A stretch of DNA of 64,000 nucleotides from Allobosea robiniae (GTDB lineage: Bacteria > Pseudomonadota > Alphaproteobacteria > Rhizobiales > Beijerinckiaceae): contig NZ_FNBZ01000007.1 in assembly GCF_900102525.1 (NCBI RefSeq), positions 1 through 64,000 on the forward strand, given 5' to 3'. Positions 24,365-31,777 of the stretch are shown piece after piece. The notes beneath the pieces were generated by a model that was given only the letters and a program-made list of their open reading frames with translations, searched no databases and was not told the origin of the DNA. Made by a program: the position numbers and the translations under genes. Numbering within the stretch: position 1 is the first letter of the stretch; each line of letters begins with the position of its first letter.

Positions 24365-24987
24365 AACCGCACCAGCGGCTGCAGCAGCCGGCCGAGCCAG
24401 CCCTGCAACTGCACGCTCCCCGTCATCGCGACGATGCAGGTGCAGCCCTCGACGGGATCGACGCACGGCGTGTGATCGTGCTCGGTGTCCGCTTCGTCGA
24501 AATCCCCGGCCGCGTAGCGCCCGTATTCGTGTTCATAGGCACCGGCAAGGATCGTGGTCCATTCGACCCCCGTATGCTTGTGGTGCGGCAAGGCGATCCC
24601 CGGCCCGGCGCGCAGCATGAAGACGCGCGCGCCCGCACCGGGAACCTCGACGCGGCGCATGGCGATGCGGATGCCGATCGGGCGCCAGGGACCGAGGCCA
24701 TAGGGGTGCAGCACCTTCGGCATCCCGGTTTCGGACATCGGGACGGCTGCAGCCGGCCCTGGCTCGGCTCGTGCTGCGGTGGCCGGAGGATTTGGGCCGG
24801 AAGCCATCGGGATGGGCTCGACCGCATCCAGCAGTGCGCCTTGTACGGCCTCGAGTTCCCGCAAGCGGCGCCGGCTCTCCTGATCCGCCTCGATATGGCA
24901 GGCGACGACCAGTGCCAAGCCTTCGTCGAGCTGCCCTGCGGCGAAGGCGGTGAGCGTCTCGTCGGATGGGCGATGCCCGATGCTCAT
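24361..24987 (-). CDS. chrR: ChrR-type cupin anti-sigma factor
   Basis: This 208-residue protein has an N-terminal anti-sigma domain (about 1-90) and a C-terminal cupin (LPHHKHTGVEWTTILAGAYE, GDFDEAD, EHDHTPCVD). ChrR binds RpoE through a zinc-stabilised N-terminal domain and releases it on singlet oxygen. The zinc ligands of Rhodobacter ChrR are two His and Cys35/Cys38. Here His5 and His31 are present, but the Cys positions read Asp35 and Ser38, so zinc binding is doubtful. The ATG overlaps the sigma-factor stop (ATGA). It should hold the upstream sigma factor inactive. Confidence 0.88.
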   Translation of the reverse strand: MSIGHRPSDETLTAFAAGQLDEGLALVVACHIEADQESRRRLRELEAVQGALLDAVEPIPMASGPNPPATAARAEPGPAAAVPMSETGMPKVLHPYGLGPWRPIGIRIAMRRVEVPGAGARVFMLRAGPGIALPHHKHTGVEWTTILAGAYEHEYGRYAAGDFDEADTEHDHTPCVDPVEGCTCIVAMTGSVQLQGWLGRLLQPLVRF

Positions 24988-25526
24988 CGCAGATCCTCCA
25001 GCCGGCCGCGCAGATGCGACAGTGCCAGGCGCAGGCGGGATTTCACCGTGCCCAACGGGATGGCGAGGCGATCGGCGACATCCTGATGACTGAAGCCTTC
25101 GATGAAAGCGAGTTCGACCACGCGGTACTGGTCGGGTGAAAGCTGGGTCATCGCGGCCCGCACGCGCGCATCGCGTTCGGCGCCGGAGAGCATCGCATCG
25201 GGTTGTTCGGGGGCTTCTTCATCCAGGATCTCGTAAACTTGCGATAGCCGCGACCGGATCTCACGTCGGGCGATGTCGATGCGCAGGTTGCGCGCGATCG
25301 TTGCGATCCAGGTCGAGGCGCTTGCCTTCGCGGGATCGAACAGGGCTGCCTTGCGCCAGACGGTCAGGAGCGTTTCCTGCGCGACCTCCTCGGCCAGCTC
25401 CGCCGGGGCGCCGCCGCGCATCAGCAACCCTTTCACGCGCGGCGCGAAATGGTCGAACAGCGCGGCGAAAGCGGCCCGGTCCCCTGAGCGCGCAATGGCC
25501 GCAATCAGTCTGTTGGGGTCGAACAA
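24984..25526 (-). CDS. rpoE: RpoE-like ECF sigma factor
   Basis: This protein of about 180 residues has sigma regions 2 (FAALFDHFAPRVKGLLMRGG, ETLLTVWRKAALFDP, ASTWIATIARNLRID) and 4 (LSPDQYRVVELAFIEGFSHQ, DVADRLAIPLGTVKSRLRLA). Directly followed by chrR, it resembles the singlet-oxygen regulator RpoE. Longer frames reach an ATG at 25604, but that lies almost at the predicted transcription start of the TGATCC/GTATCT promoter. AAGGAGG at 25546-25540 stands 7 bases before an ATC and 13 before the TTG at 25526. I use the TTG; an ATC start at 25532 is possible. Confidence 0.85.
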   Translation of the reverse strand: MFDPNRLIAAIARSGDRAAFAALFDHFAPRVKGLLMRGGAPAELAEEVAQETLLTVWRKAALFDPAKASASTWIATIARNLRIDIARREIRSRLSQVYEILDEEAPEQPDAMLSGAERDARVRAAMTQLSPDQYRVVELAFIEGFSHQDVADRLAIPLGTVKSRLRLALSHLRGRLEDLR

Positions 25527-25609
25527 GACGATGAAACGACCTCCTTGAGCGCTGGCTCCCACCTCGCGCATGCCGTCGACAGTCAAGGCGAGAGCGGGGA
25601 CCATGTATG

Positions 25610-25638
25610 AGATACGCGGCCGGAACCGCTCCGGATCA
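25610..25638 (-). promoter_or_regulatory. ECF-type promoter P3 (TGATCC-N17-GTATCT)
   Basis: Minus strand: TGATCC (25638-25633), 17 bases, GTATCT (25615-25610), directly upstream of the rpoE-like gene. It implies autoregulation. The last 11 spacer bases (GTTCCGGCCGC) nearly equal those of P5. Confidence 0.72.
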
Positions 25639-25659
25639 CCGGGACGAGGCCGCCCGCCA

Positions 25660-26028
25660 TCACTCGGCGGCCTTCCAGTTCACGTCGCGGCAGATCAGGC
25701 GCCCGACGATGCAACCGCGCGTGGCGAGCGTACCCGGCGTCACTGTGATCGTCATCGAGTAGGTCCAGTCGCGCTTGGGATCGTAGGCGTTGCCCGAGAA
25801 CGTGCCGTCGGGCTGGCGGGCCAGCGTCATGACCAGCTTGTCGCCGGCTGCCTCGCCCTTGCTGGTGTCGCCGATCCAGAGATTGGTGGCGCAGATCTTG
25901 TCGCCGCAGGGCGCGATCCGCACGCGCGCATTGCCGTCGTCACGCAGCCATGTCCCGTCGAGATCGTTGGCGGCAGCGCTGTGGGCCGAAATAGCGACGA
26001 GGACGAGGACAAGCGGAAGGCGCGTCAT
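25660..26028 (-). CDS. DUF2147 family exported protein
   Basis: This 122-residue protein has a signal peptide (MTRLPLVLVLVAISAHSAAA) and the DUF2147 pattern GTWLRDDGNARVRIAPCG, CATNLWIG, a beta-rich middle and GRLICRDVNW. Four Cys remain in the mature part and may form disulphides. The biochemical role of DUF2147 is not known; members are periplasmic and beta-barrel-like. AAAGGACC precedes the ATG. It lies 30 bases after a membrane-protein gene that has an ECF-type promoter, so both are probably co-transcribed. Confidence 0.86.
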   Translation of the reverse strand: MTRLPLVLVLVAISAHSAAANDLDGTWLRDDGNARVRIAPCGDKICATNLWIGDTSKGEAAGDKLVMTLARQPDGTFSGNAYDPKRDWTYSMTITVTPGTLATRGCIVGRLICRDVNWKAAE

Positions 26029-26058
26029 GATGCGGTCCTTTCGGCGAATGCATCTCGT

Positions 26059-26658
26059 CTACGCTCCGGGAGTGCCGCCGGTTTCATCGGCGCGCGAATT
26101 TGTGTCGAGACGCCCGGCGAACAGCCATCCGATCAGGGCAGTCAGGGATGCCGCGCTCAGAAAATTAAGGCGCTGCAAGGCTGCGTATTCGTCGGGCCCG
26201 TAGAGATGTATCGGCGCCCCCAGGATGGCTGCCGGCAGCAGATAGGCGGCGAAGACCAGTGCCGCGAAGCCGAGAGCGAAGAGGCGCTCCGCGCGGCGAA
26301 ACAGCATCAGCGCCAGCATAAGGCAAGGAAACAGGAAGACCTCGACCCCTGAGCCTGGGCCAAAGGCGGCCCGGCAGAGCAACGTATTGCCGATGCCGGC
26401 GGCGAGGAGCAGCGCTCGCCCGAGCACGGTATTGCACCGCATGACGGCCGGCACGGCCCCGAAGAGCGGCGTCGACAGGAAGGTGACATAGGATGGTGTG
26501 ATGACGGGCGCGACCGCCCAATGGAGATAGAGCGGATAGAAGGGCTGGTTGGAGAGGATCACGAGCGCGACGGTATTCGCGATCGCCGCCCGCGGATCGG
26601 GATGCGCAGCATAGGCGCTGATCGCCGCGACCACTCGCTTCAGTCGGCTCATCGGCAT
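26059..26658 (-). CDS. Membrane protein of unknown function
   Basis: This 199-residue protein has about five hydrophobic helices (AIANTVALVILSNQPFYPLY, VTFLSTPLFGAVPAVM, ALLLAAGIGNTLLCRAAFG, EVFLFPCLMLALMLFRRAE, FALGFAALVFAAYLLPAAI). I do not recognise a family. The ATG at 26658 has GAGGGG at a good distance; an in-frame GTG at 26664 sits too close to it. An ECF-type promoter (TGACCC-N17-GTAAAC) lies about 35 bases upstream, and DUF2147 follows in the same direction. Confidence 0.75.
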   Translation of the reverse strand: MPMSRLKRVVAAISAYAAHPDPRAAIANTVALVILSNQPFYPLYLHWAVAPVITPSYVTFLSTPLFGAVPAVMRCNTVLGRALLLAAGIGNTLLCRAAFGPGSGVEVFLFPCLMLALMLFRRAERLFALGFAALVFAAYLLPAAILGAPIHLYGPDEYAALQRLNFLSAASLTALIGWLFAGRLDTNSRADETGGTPGA

Positions 26659-26692
26659 CGTCACCCCTCGCGGAAAGCCCCGGCCATTCTTC

Positions 26693-26721
26693 GTTTACGC
26701 AGGAGGGGCTGTGGCGGGTCA
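26693..26721 (-). promoter_or_regulatory. ECF-type promoter P4 (TGACCC-N17-GTAAAC)
   Basis: Minus strand: TGACCC (26721-26716), 17 bases, GTAAAC (26698-26693). It serves the membrane protein/DUF2147 pair and is the weakest -10 match of the set, though TAA is the core of the Rhodobacter RpoE -10 element. Confidence 0.5.
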
Positions 26722-26753
26722 CTCGGCCGGGGTGCTTTTGGTCGCGCGGCAGC

Positions 26754-26782
26754 AAATCCAGTCCGGTCCCGGCCGCGTATAC
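26754..26782 (+). promoter_or_regulatory. ECF-type promoter P5 (AAATCC-N17-GTATAC)
   Basis: AAATCC (26754-26759), 17 bases, GTATAC (26777-26782). Initiation 5-7 bases further on would fall at the ATG 26788, so the FAD oxidoreductase mRNA would be leaderless or begin translation at a later ATG (26833). Confidence 0.6.
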
Positions 26783-26787
26783 CCGTC

Positions 26788-28146
26788 ATGACAAACGAAA
26801 CAGCGACGACGGAGCGGGCTCAGGGCAAGGCGATGCGGATCGCCGTCATCGGTGCCGGCATATCCGGCCTCTCGGCGGCGTGGCTGCTTGGGCAAGCGCA
26901 TGACGTCGTGCTGTTCGAGGCTGCCCCTCGCCTCGGCGGTCACGCCAACACGGTTCGCGTGGCGGGTGCCGGCGGCGAAACGGCGGTCGATACCGGCTTC
27001 ATCGTCTACAACGAGGCGACCTATCCGAATTTCATCGCGCTGATGGAGCATCTTCGCGTCGCCACGCAGCCGACCGAAATGTCCTTCGCCGTATCGCTCG
27101 ATGGTGGCCGGCTCGAATATAGCGGCACCAGCGTCGCCGGCCTGTTCGCCCAGCGCAGCAATCTGGTGCGCCCGCGCTTCTGGGCGATGCTGCAAGATAT
27201 CACCCGCTTCTATCGGAACGCATCGAGGGACGCGCTTTCGGGTGGCGCGGCCGCCATCTCGCTCGGCGACTATCTTGCAGCCGGCGGTTACGGCGCCGCG
27301 TTCCGGGACGATCATCTCCTGCCGATGGCGGCAGCGATCTGGTCGGCCCCCTGCTCGGAGATCCTGTCCTATCCGGCCGCCGCCTTCCTGCGCTTCCATC
27401 ACAATCACGGCCTGCTCCAGCTCAGCGACCGGCCGGTCTGGCGCACCGTGACCGGCGGCAGCAGCGTCTATGTGCAGAAGCTGCGCACCGCCTTTTCGGG
27501 AGAAGTGAGGCTCGGCTCGCCGGTGAGGCAGGTTCGGCGCGGAACCGACGATGTCGTTCTGACGGGCGACGGTTGGAACGAGACCTTCGACCAGGTCGTC
27601 TTCGCCTCCCATGCCGACCAGACGCTTGCCATGCTGGCCGATCCCGACCAGGCCGAGGTCGAAACGCTCGGCGCGTTCCGCTATAGCCGCAACCGCGCCG
27701 TGCTGCATGGCGATGAAGCGCTGATGCCGAAGCGACGCCGCGCTTGGGCAAGCTGGAACCATATCGGCGACCGCGCCCGGCCGGACGCCGCCTGCGCGGT
27801 CACCTACTGGATGAACCGGCTGCAAGGCTTGCCGAACGAGCCGCCTCTCTTCGTCACGCTCAACCCGCCGGACACGCTGCGTGCGGACACAGTCCTCCAT
27901 GAGGATATCTATGATCATCCGCTCTTCGACGCGGCGGCTCTCGACGCGCAACAGCGCCTCTGGTGGCTTCAGGGCACACGTCGAAGCTGGTTTTGCGGTG
28001 CCTATGTCGGATCGGGCTTCCATGAGGACGGCCTGCAGGCCGGGCTCGCAGTGGCCGAGGAACTCGGCGGCGTTCGTCGGCCCTGGCGGGTTCGCAATGA
28101 GTCCGGGCGCATTCCAATCGGGCCGCGACTGGAGCAGGCCGCATGA
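26788..28146 (+). CDS. FAD-dependent oxidoreductase (amine-oxidase-like)
   Basis: This 452-residue flavoprotein has the dinucleotide loop IGAGISGLSA (residues 21-30), an FAD-binding Glu-Arg region (FEAAPRLGGHANTV) and the C-terminal GAYVGSGFHEDGLQAGLAVAE segment. It belongs to the NAD(P)/FAD-dependent group found next to cyclopropane synthase and DUF1365. In Rhodobacter, comparable RpoE-controlled flavoproteins take part in making modified fatty acids. The start may be 26788 (leaderless) or ATG 26833. It overlaps DUF1365 by ATGA. Confidence 0.88.
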   Translation: MTNETATTERAQGKAMRIAVIGAGISGLSAAWLLGQAHDVVLFEAAPRLGGHANTVRVAGAGGETAVDTGFIVYNEATYPNFIALMEHLRVATQPTEMSFAVSLDGGRLEYSGTSVAGLFAQRSNLVRPRFWAMLQDITRFYRNASRDALSGGAAAISLGDYLAAGGYGAAFRDDHLLPMAAAIWSAPCSEILSYPAAAFLRFHHNHGLLQLSDRPVWRTVTGGSSVYVQKLRTAFSGEVRLGSPVRQVRRGTDDVVLTGDGWNETFDQVVFASHADQTLAMLADPDQAEVETLGAFRYSRNRAVLHGDEALMPKRRRAWASWNHIGDRARPDAACAVTYWMNRLQGLPNEPPLFVTLNPPDTLRADTVLHEDIYDHPLFDAAALDAQQRLWWLQGTRRSWFCGAYVGSGFHEDGLQAGLAVAEELGGVRRPWRVRNESGRIPIGPRLEQAA

Positions 28147-28946
28147 CCTTGCAATCTGCCCTCTATGTCGGCCGTGTCAGGCACCATCGGTTCCGGCCCC
28201 GGCCGCATGCGCTGGCCTATCGCGTGTTCTGGATGCTGCTCGATCTCGACGAGATCGATCGGGTGTCGGCGAAGCTCCGCTTCTTTTCGCGCAACCGCTT
28301 CAATCTCTACGCTTTTCGCGACGCGGATTACGGGGATCGCAGCGGGCGGCCCCTGCGGCCGCAGATCGAAGAAACCCTGGCGAAAGCCGGGATCGCGCAT
28401 GATGGTGGTCCGATCCGCCTGCTGACCATGCCGCGCATTCTCGGCTACACGTTCAATCCGCTCAGCACCTATTTCTGCTGCCGCCGCGACGGCAGCCTCT
28501 GCGCCACCGTCTACGAGGTGCACAACACCTTTGGCGAGATTCATAGCTACGTGGCGCCTGCCGATAGTTCCGAAGGCGCGTTGAGGCAGGAGGCCGACAA
28601 GGTCTTCCACGTCTCGCCGTTCATGAATCTCGACATGCGCTACGCCTTCACGGTCACCCCGCCGGGAGAACGCGTCTCCGTCGCCATCGAGGGCAGCGAC
28701 ACGGATGGACGCCTGATCACCGCCGTATTGAGCGGCAAGCGAACGGAACTGAGTGATGTGGCCCTGTTGCGGCTGCTCGCGACGCATCCGCTGCTCACGC
28801 TGAAGATCACCGCCGCCATTCACTGGCATGCATTGCGGCTGCTGGCGAAGCGCATCCGCTGGCAGCCTCATCCCGCGCCGCCCGAGCACTCCTTCAGTCT
28901 CGGCAGAGCCGCGACAGCTCATGCGAAAGGACCTCAGCAGCCATGA
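28143..28946 (+). CDS. DUF1365 domain protein
   Basis: This 267-residue protein has the DUF1365 signatures VRHHRFRPRPHALAYRVFW at the start, TMPRILGYTFNPLSTYFC in the middle, VYEVHNTFGE and KVFHVSPFM. The family has no proven enzyme activity, but its genes nearly always sit between an FAD oxidoreductase and a cyclopropane-fatty-acid synthase. Both junctions here are ATGA overlaps (28143-28146 and 28943-28946), so the three products are probably made in fixed ratio and may form a lipid-modifying complex. Confidence 0.92.
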   Translation: MTLQSALYVGRVRHHRFRPRPHALAYRVFWMLLDLDEIDRVSAKLRFFSRNRFNLYAFRDADYGDRSGRPLRPQIEETLAKAGIAHDGGPIRLLTMPRILGYTFNPLSTYFCCRRDGSLCATVYEVHNTFGEIHSYVAPADSSEGALRQEADKVFHVSPFMNLDMRYAFTVTPPGERVSVAIEGSDTDGRLITAVLSGKRTELSDVALLRLLATHPLLTLKITAAIHWHALRLLAKRIRWQPHPAPPEHSFSLGRAATAHAKGPQQP

Positions 28947-30178
28947 GCCGGCCCGACGCGGAACAGCAATTTCGCATGCCCGAACAGGCGCTCTCCCTGC
29001 CAGGTGGTATCGGCCTGTCGCGCTGGTTCCTGCGCCGCGTGCTCTCCAGGATCGCCATCGGCCACCTGACGGTCTTCACACCGGATGGCGAGCGACTTTG
29101 CAGCGTGCCCGGCCTGCCGGGGCCGCAGGCGACGATGATCCTGAACAACTGGCGGTCGATGCGCCGCCTTTTGCTCGACGGCGATATCGGCCTGGCCGAA
29201 GCCTATCGCGACGGCGACCTCCATACGCCGGATCTCACGGCCTTGATCGAGCTCGGCGCGCGCAACGATGCGACCCTGCGCAAGCTGGTCTCGGGGGCCT
29301 GGCCGGCCCGTCTGCTCAACCGCCTGCGGCATGTCCTCAACGCCAATACGCGCCGCGGCAGCCGCCGTAACATCACGGCGCATTACGATCTCGGCAATGA
29401 TTTCTACGGCCACTGGCTCGATGCCAGCATGATGTATTCCTCGGCACTCTATGAAACGCCGACCGAGACGCTAGAGGCCGCTCAGCAGCGCCGGATGGAC
29501 CGGATCGTCGCCATGCTCGACCTTTCGGGCGGCGAGCATGTTCTGGAGATCGGCTGCGGCTGGGGAGCGCTGGCGGAACGGCTGGCGCGCGAGGGCTGCC
29601 GCGTGACGGCGATCACCTTGTCGCCGGCCCAGCTCGAAGCCGCACGACAGCGCGTTGCCGCCGCAGGCCTGTCCGAACGCGTCACCATCGAGCTCAAGGA
29701 TTATCGCGACATCGCCGGGCTGTTCGACCGCATCGTTTCAATCGAGATGATCGAGGCGGTCGGCCGCGCCTACTGGCCGTCATACTTCGATACCTTGAAC
29801 CGCTCGCTCAGGCCCGGCGGCCGTGTCGTCCTGCAGGCGATCACGATCGACGACGCGCTGTTCGAGAGCTACCAGCAGGGCAGCGATTTCATCCAGCGCT
29901 ACATCTTCCCCGGAGGTAGCCTGCCATCGGTTCCAATGCTCAAGAGCAGTGCCGAGGCTGCCGCTCTCGCCGTGGTCGAGCAGCTCGACTTCGGCGGCAG
30001 CTACGCCCTGACCCTGAAGGAGTGGCGCCGGCGCTTTCTCGAAAGCTGGGCTGAGATATTGCCGTTGGGGTTCGACGAGCCGTTTCGCCGGCTCTGGGAA
30101 TTCTATCTCTGCTACTGCGAAGCAGGCTTCCGCGCCCGGACGATCGACGTCAACCTGCTCGCCCTTCAAGGCCGCTGA
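28943..30178 (+). CDS. cfa: Cyclopropane-fatty-acyl-phospholipid synthase family protein
   Basis: This 411-residue protein has the Cfa layout: an N-terminal lipid-binding region (LTVFTPDGERL, DGDIGLAEAYRDGDL), then NITAHYDLGNDFYGHWLD, MMYSSALYETP, SAM loop VLEIGCGWGALAERLA, and IVSIEMIEAVG. C-terminal FIQRYIFPGGSLPS matches the catalytic bicarbonate-site region. It adds a methylene or methyl group from SAM to unsaturated acyl chains in the membrane. It is the third gene of the FAD oxidoreductase-DUF1365-cfa operon and the closer of two Cfa-like proteins here to the classical enzyme. Confidence 0.93.
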   Translation: MSRPDAEQQFRMPEQALSLPGGIGLSRWFLRRVLSRIAIGHLTVFTPDGERLCSVPGLPGPQATMILNNWRSMRRLLLDGDIGLAEAYRDGDLHTPDLTALIELGARNDATLRKLVSGAWPARLLNRLRHVLNANTRRGSRRNITAHYDLGNDFYGHWLDASMMYSSALYETPTETLEAAQQRRMDRIVAMLDLSGGEHVLEIGCGWGALAERLAREGCRVTAITLSPAQLEAARQRVAAAGLSERVTIELKDYRDIAGLFDRIVSIEMIEAVGRAYWPSYFDTLNRSLRPGGRVVLQAITIDDALFESYQQGSDFIQRYIFPGGSLPSVPMLKSSAEAAALAVVEQLDFGGSYALTLKEWRRRFLESWAEILPLGFDEPFRRLWEFYLCYCEAGFRARTIDVNLLALQGR

Positions 30179-30205
30179 GAGGCGCGGCGTTCCCCGCCGC
30201 ACCCT

Positions 30206-30313
30206 TCTAGAGCATTTTCGAGTGAAGTGGATACCGGTTCGCGTCAAGAAAATGCGATAAAACAAAGGCCTAGAGCAATTTCGCGACTCAGGAAATGGCG
30301 GAATTGCTTTAGA
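30206..30313. repeat. Rhizobiales-type palindromic intergenic repeat
   Basis: The stretch contains TCTAGAGCATTTTCGAGTGA, GTGGATACCGGTTCGCGTCA and AGAAAATGCGATAAAAC, then a hairpin with GCAATT (30274-30279) and AATTGC (30302-30307). I have seen nearly the same string in many Rhizobiales genomes as a dispersed element. It lies between the convergent ends of cfa and the anti-sigma gene and probably helps to terminate both transcripts. Confidence 0.55.
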
Positions 30314-31031
30314 GGCGCCGCGCAGTCAGCCCCTTGGCGACGATCGGGCCGGTCGGGCGTCCGGTTGGCGAACCGGCGGCGGGTTCCACCGTGATCTCGA
30401 AGAGCTGATCGGCCCCGAGCGGCAGGTTGTCCAAGCGCAGCGGCACGGCCCGGGCTCTGTCGATGAGGCCGACCGAGCGCGGCCCGGTGGCACGATCCCA
30501 TAGCGTCCAGATTTCCAGCGCACGGCCCTGCGGCACGGCGATATCCTGAAGCGGCAGCAATTCGACGCGCCCGTCGGCGAACGTATTCACAACGGCGGCG
30601 GCGACATTGGTCTCAGTCAGCAGAACCGCGACCATCACGGGCTGACGACGCGCACGATCGAGGGCAGCGACGAGCGCGAAGGCGAGCAGGAGCGCTGCGG
30701 CAAGACTGGCCAACGCGGTCCCGCGCCAAAGCCAAAGGCTCTCCCACCATTGCGAGAGCCGCGCGCCACGCGCCGGCTGCGAAGCCGCGGCCTGGCTTGC
30801 CGCGGGAGCTTGGTCGAGGCCGCTCTCGATGCTCCGCCAGAGTCCTGTCGATGGCTCGATCGCCCGGGCGGTGGCATCGATCGGCGTCAGCCGCGCCTGC
30901 CAGCGAGCGACTGCGGCATCCAGTTTCGCGTCACCCGCCATCTGCCTCTCGAACGCCTCCTTCTCGGCGCCGTCGAGCAGGCCCAGCACATATTCTCCCG
31001 CAACAATCTCGCGATCCAGTTCCGGCGTCAT
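30309..31031 (-). CDS. RskA-type membrane anti-sigma factor
   Basis: This 240-residue protein has an N-terminal anti-sigma domain (EIVAGEYVLGLLDGAEKEAF, VARWQARL), one membrane helix (ALASLAAALLLAFALVAAL, near residue 115) and a periplasmic RskA-like domain (RALEIWTLWDRATGPRSVGL, LFEITVEPAAGSP). Such proteins hold a sigma factor at the membrane until cleaved or modified. The ATG 31031 overlaps the sigma-factor stop (ATGA) and has AAGGAG upstream. It is the partner of the sigma factor at 31028-31588. Confidence 0.88.
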   Translation of the reverse strand: MTPELDREIVAGEYVLGLLDGAEKEAFERQMAGDAKLDAAVARWQARLTPIDATARAIEPSTGLWRSIESGLDQAPAASQAAASQPARGARLSQWWESLWLWRGTALASLAAALLLAFALVAALDRARRQPVMVAVLLTETNVAAAVVNTFADGRVELLPLQDIAVPQGRALEIWTLWDRATGPRSVGLIDRARAVPLRLDNLPLGADQLFEITVEPAAGSPTGRPTGPIVAKGLTARRL

Positions 31032-31588
31032 CCGAGGCACTCCTTGAGTGCGATCAGCGAACGGCGGATCCATGATTTCACCGTCCCGAGCGGTATGCCG
31101 AGCTTGCCGGCGATCTCGCCATGGCTCAGCCCCTGCACGAAGGCGAGCAGCACCATCCCGCGCCGCGGAGCCGACAAGGTCTCCAGACAGCCGCGCAAGG
31201 CCTTGGCATCGGAGAGCTTCGCCATCACGGTCTCGGGATCGTCCTCCTCGCTCGCGGCCTCCTGCCCAATCGGGCTTTCATCTGTCTCCATCCGCCGCTC
31301 GTCACGCAGGATCGACAGCGTGCGGTTGCGCAGGATGGCGTAGATCCAGGTTAAGCCCGAACCGCGCTGCGGATCGAAGCGTCCCGCATGCCGCCAGATC
31401 AGGATGAAACTGTCCTGCACCGCTTCCTCCGCCAGGGCGCGGCGCTTCAGCATGCGCTGCGCCACACCGATCATACGCGGGCACTCCTGGTCGTAGATGC
31501 GCCGGAGTGCGTTTTTATCGCCCCCGGCACAGGCCGCCAGCGCCTGCTCGATGCCTGCTCCATGCGATTGCGCGGCATTGACGGCCAT
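31028..31588 (-). CDS. ECF sigma factor (SigK/RpoE-like)
   Basis: This 186-residue sigma-70 family factor has region 2 (RRIYDQECPRMIGVAQRMLK, AVQDSFILIWRHAGRFDP, GLTWIYAILRNRTLSILR) and region 4 (APRRGMVLLAFVQGLSHGEI, AGKLGIPLGTVKSWIRRSL). It is a different subgroup from the ChrR-linked factor and is paired with an RskA-like anti-sigma. A GCATCC-N17-GTATCC promoter lies 47 bases upstream, suggesting autoregulation or control by the other sigma factor. It diverges from the DUF4394 gene. Confidence 0.9.
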   Translation of the reverse strand: MAVNAAQSHGAGIEQALAACAGGDKNALRRIYDQECPRMIGVAQRMLKRRALAEEAVQDSFILIWRHAGRFDPQRGSGLTWIYAILRNRTLSILRDERRMETDESPIGQEAASEEDDPETVMAKLSDAKALRGCLETLSAPRRGMVLLAFVQGLSHGEIAGKLGIPLGTVKSWIRRSLIALKECLG

Positions 31589-31634
31589 GCGGAATCCCTA
31601 AGCTCGGCTGCCCCGGTTGGACGGCACGACGGGA

Positions 31635-31663
31635 GGATACGCTGCCCGCGTCGCGATGGATGC
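31635..31663 (-). promoter_or_regulatory. ECF-type promoter P6 (GCATCC-N17-GTATCC)
   Basis: Minus strand: GCATCC (31663-31658), 17 bases, GTATCC (31640-31635), serving the second sigma/anti-sigma operon with a 5' leader of about 40 bases. The -35 is the same as in the divergent P7. Confidence 0.65.
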
Positions 31664-31689
31664 ACCCCGGCGGCTTTATTTTTTCGAGC

Positions 31690-31718
31690 GCATCCAATGC
31701 CTTGCCTCGGCTCTATCC
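31690..31718 (+). promoter_or_regulatory. ECF-type promoter P7 (GCATCC-N17-CTATCC)
   Basis: GCATCC (31690-31695), 17 bases, CTATCC (31713-31718), about 60 bases before the DUF4394 start codon. It is back to back with P6, 26 bases apart. Confidence 0.6.
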
Positions 31719-31777
31719 GGCATGAGCGCCGCCAGCAGATATGCATGCCGCGGCGCCTGACAGAACCGGAGGACACC

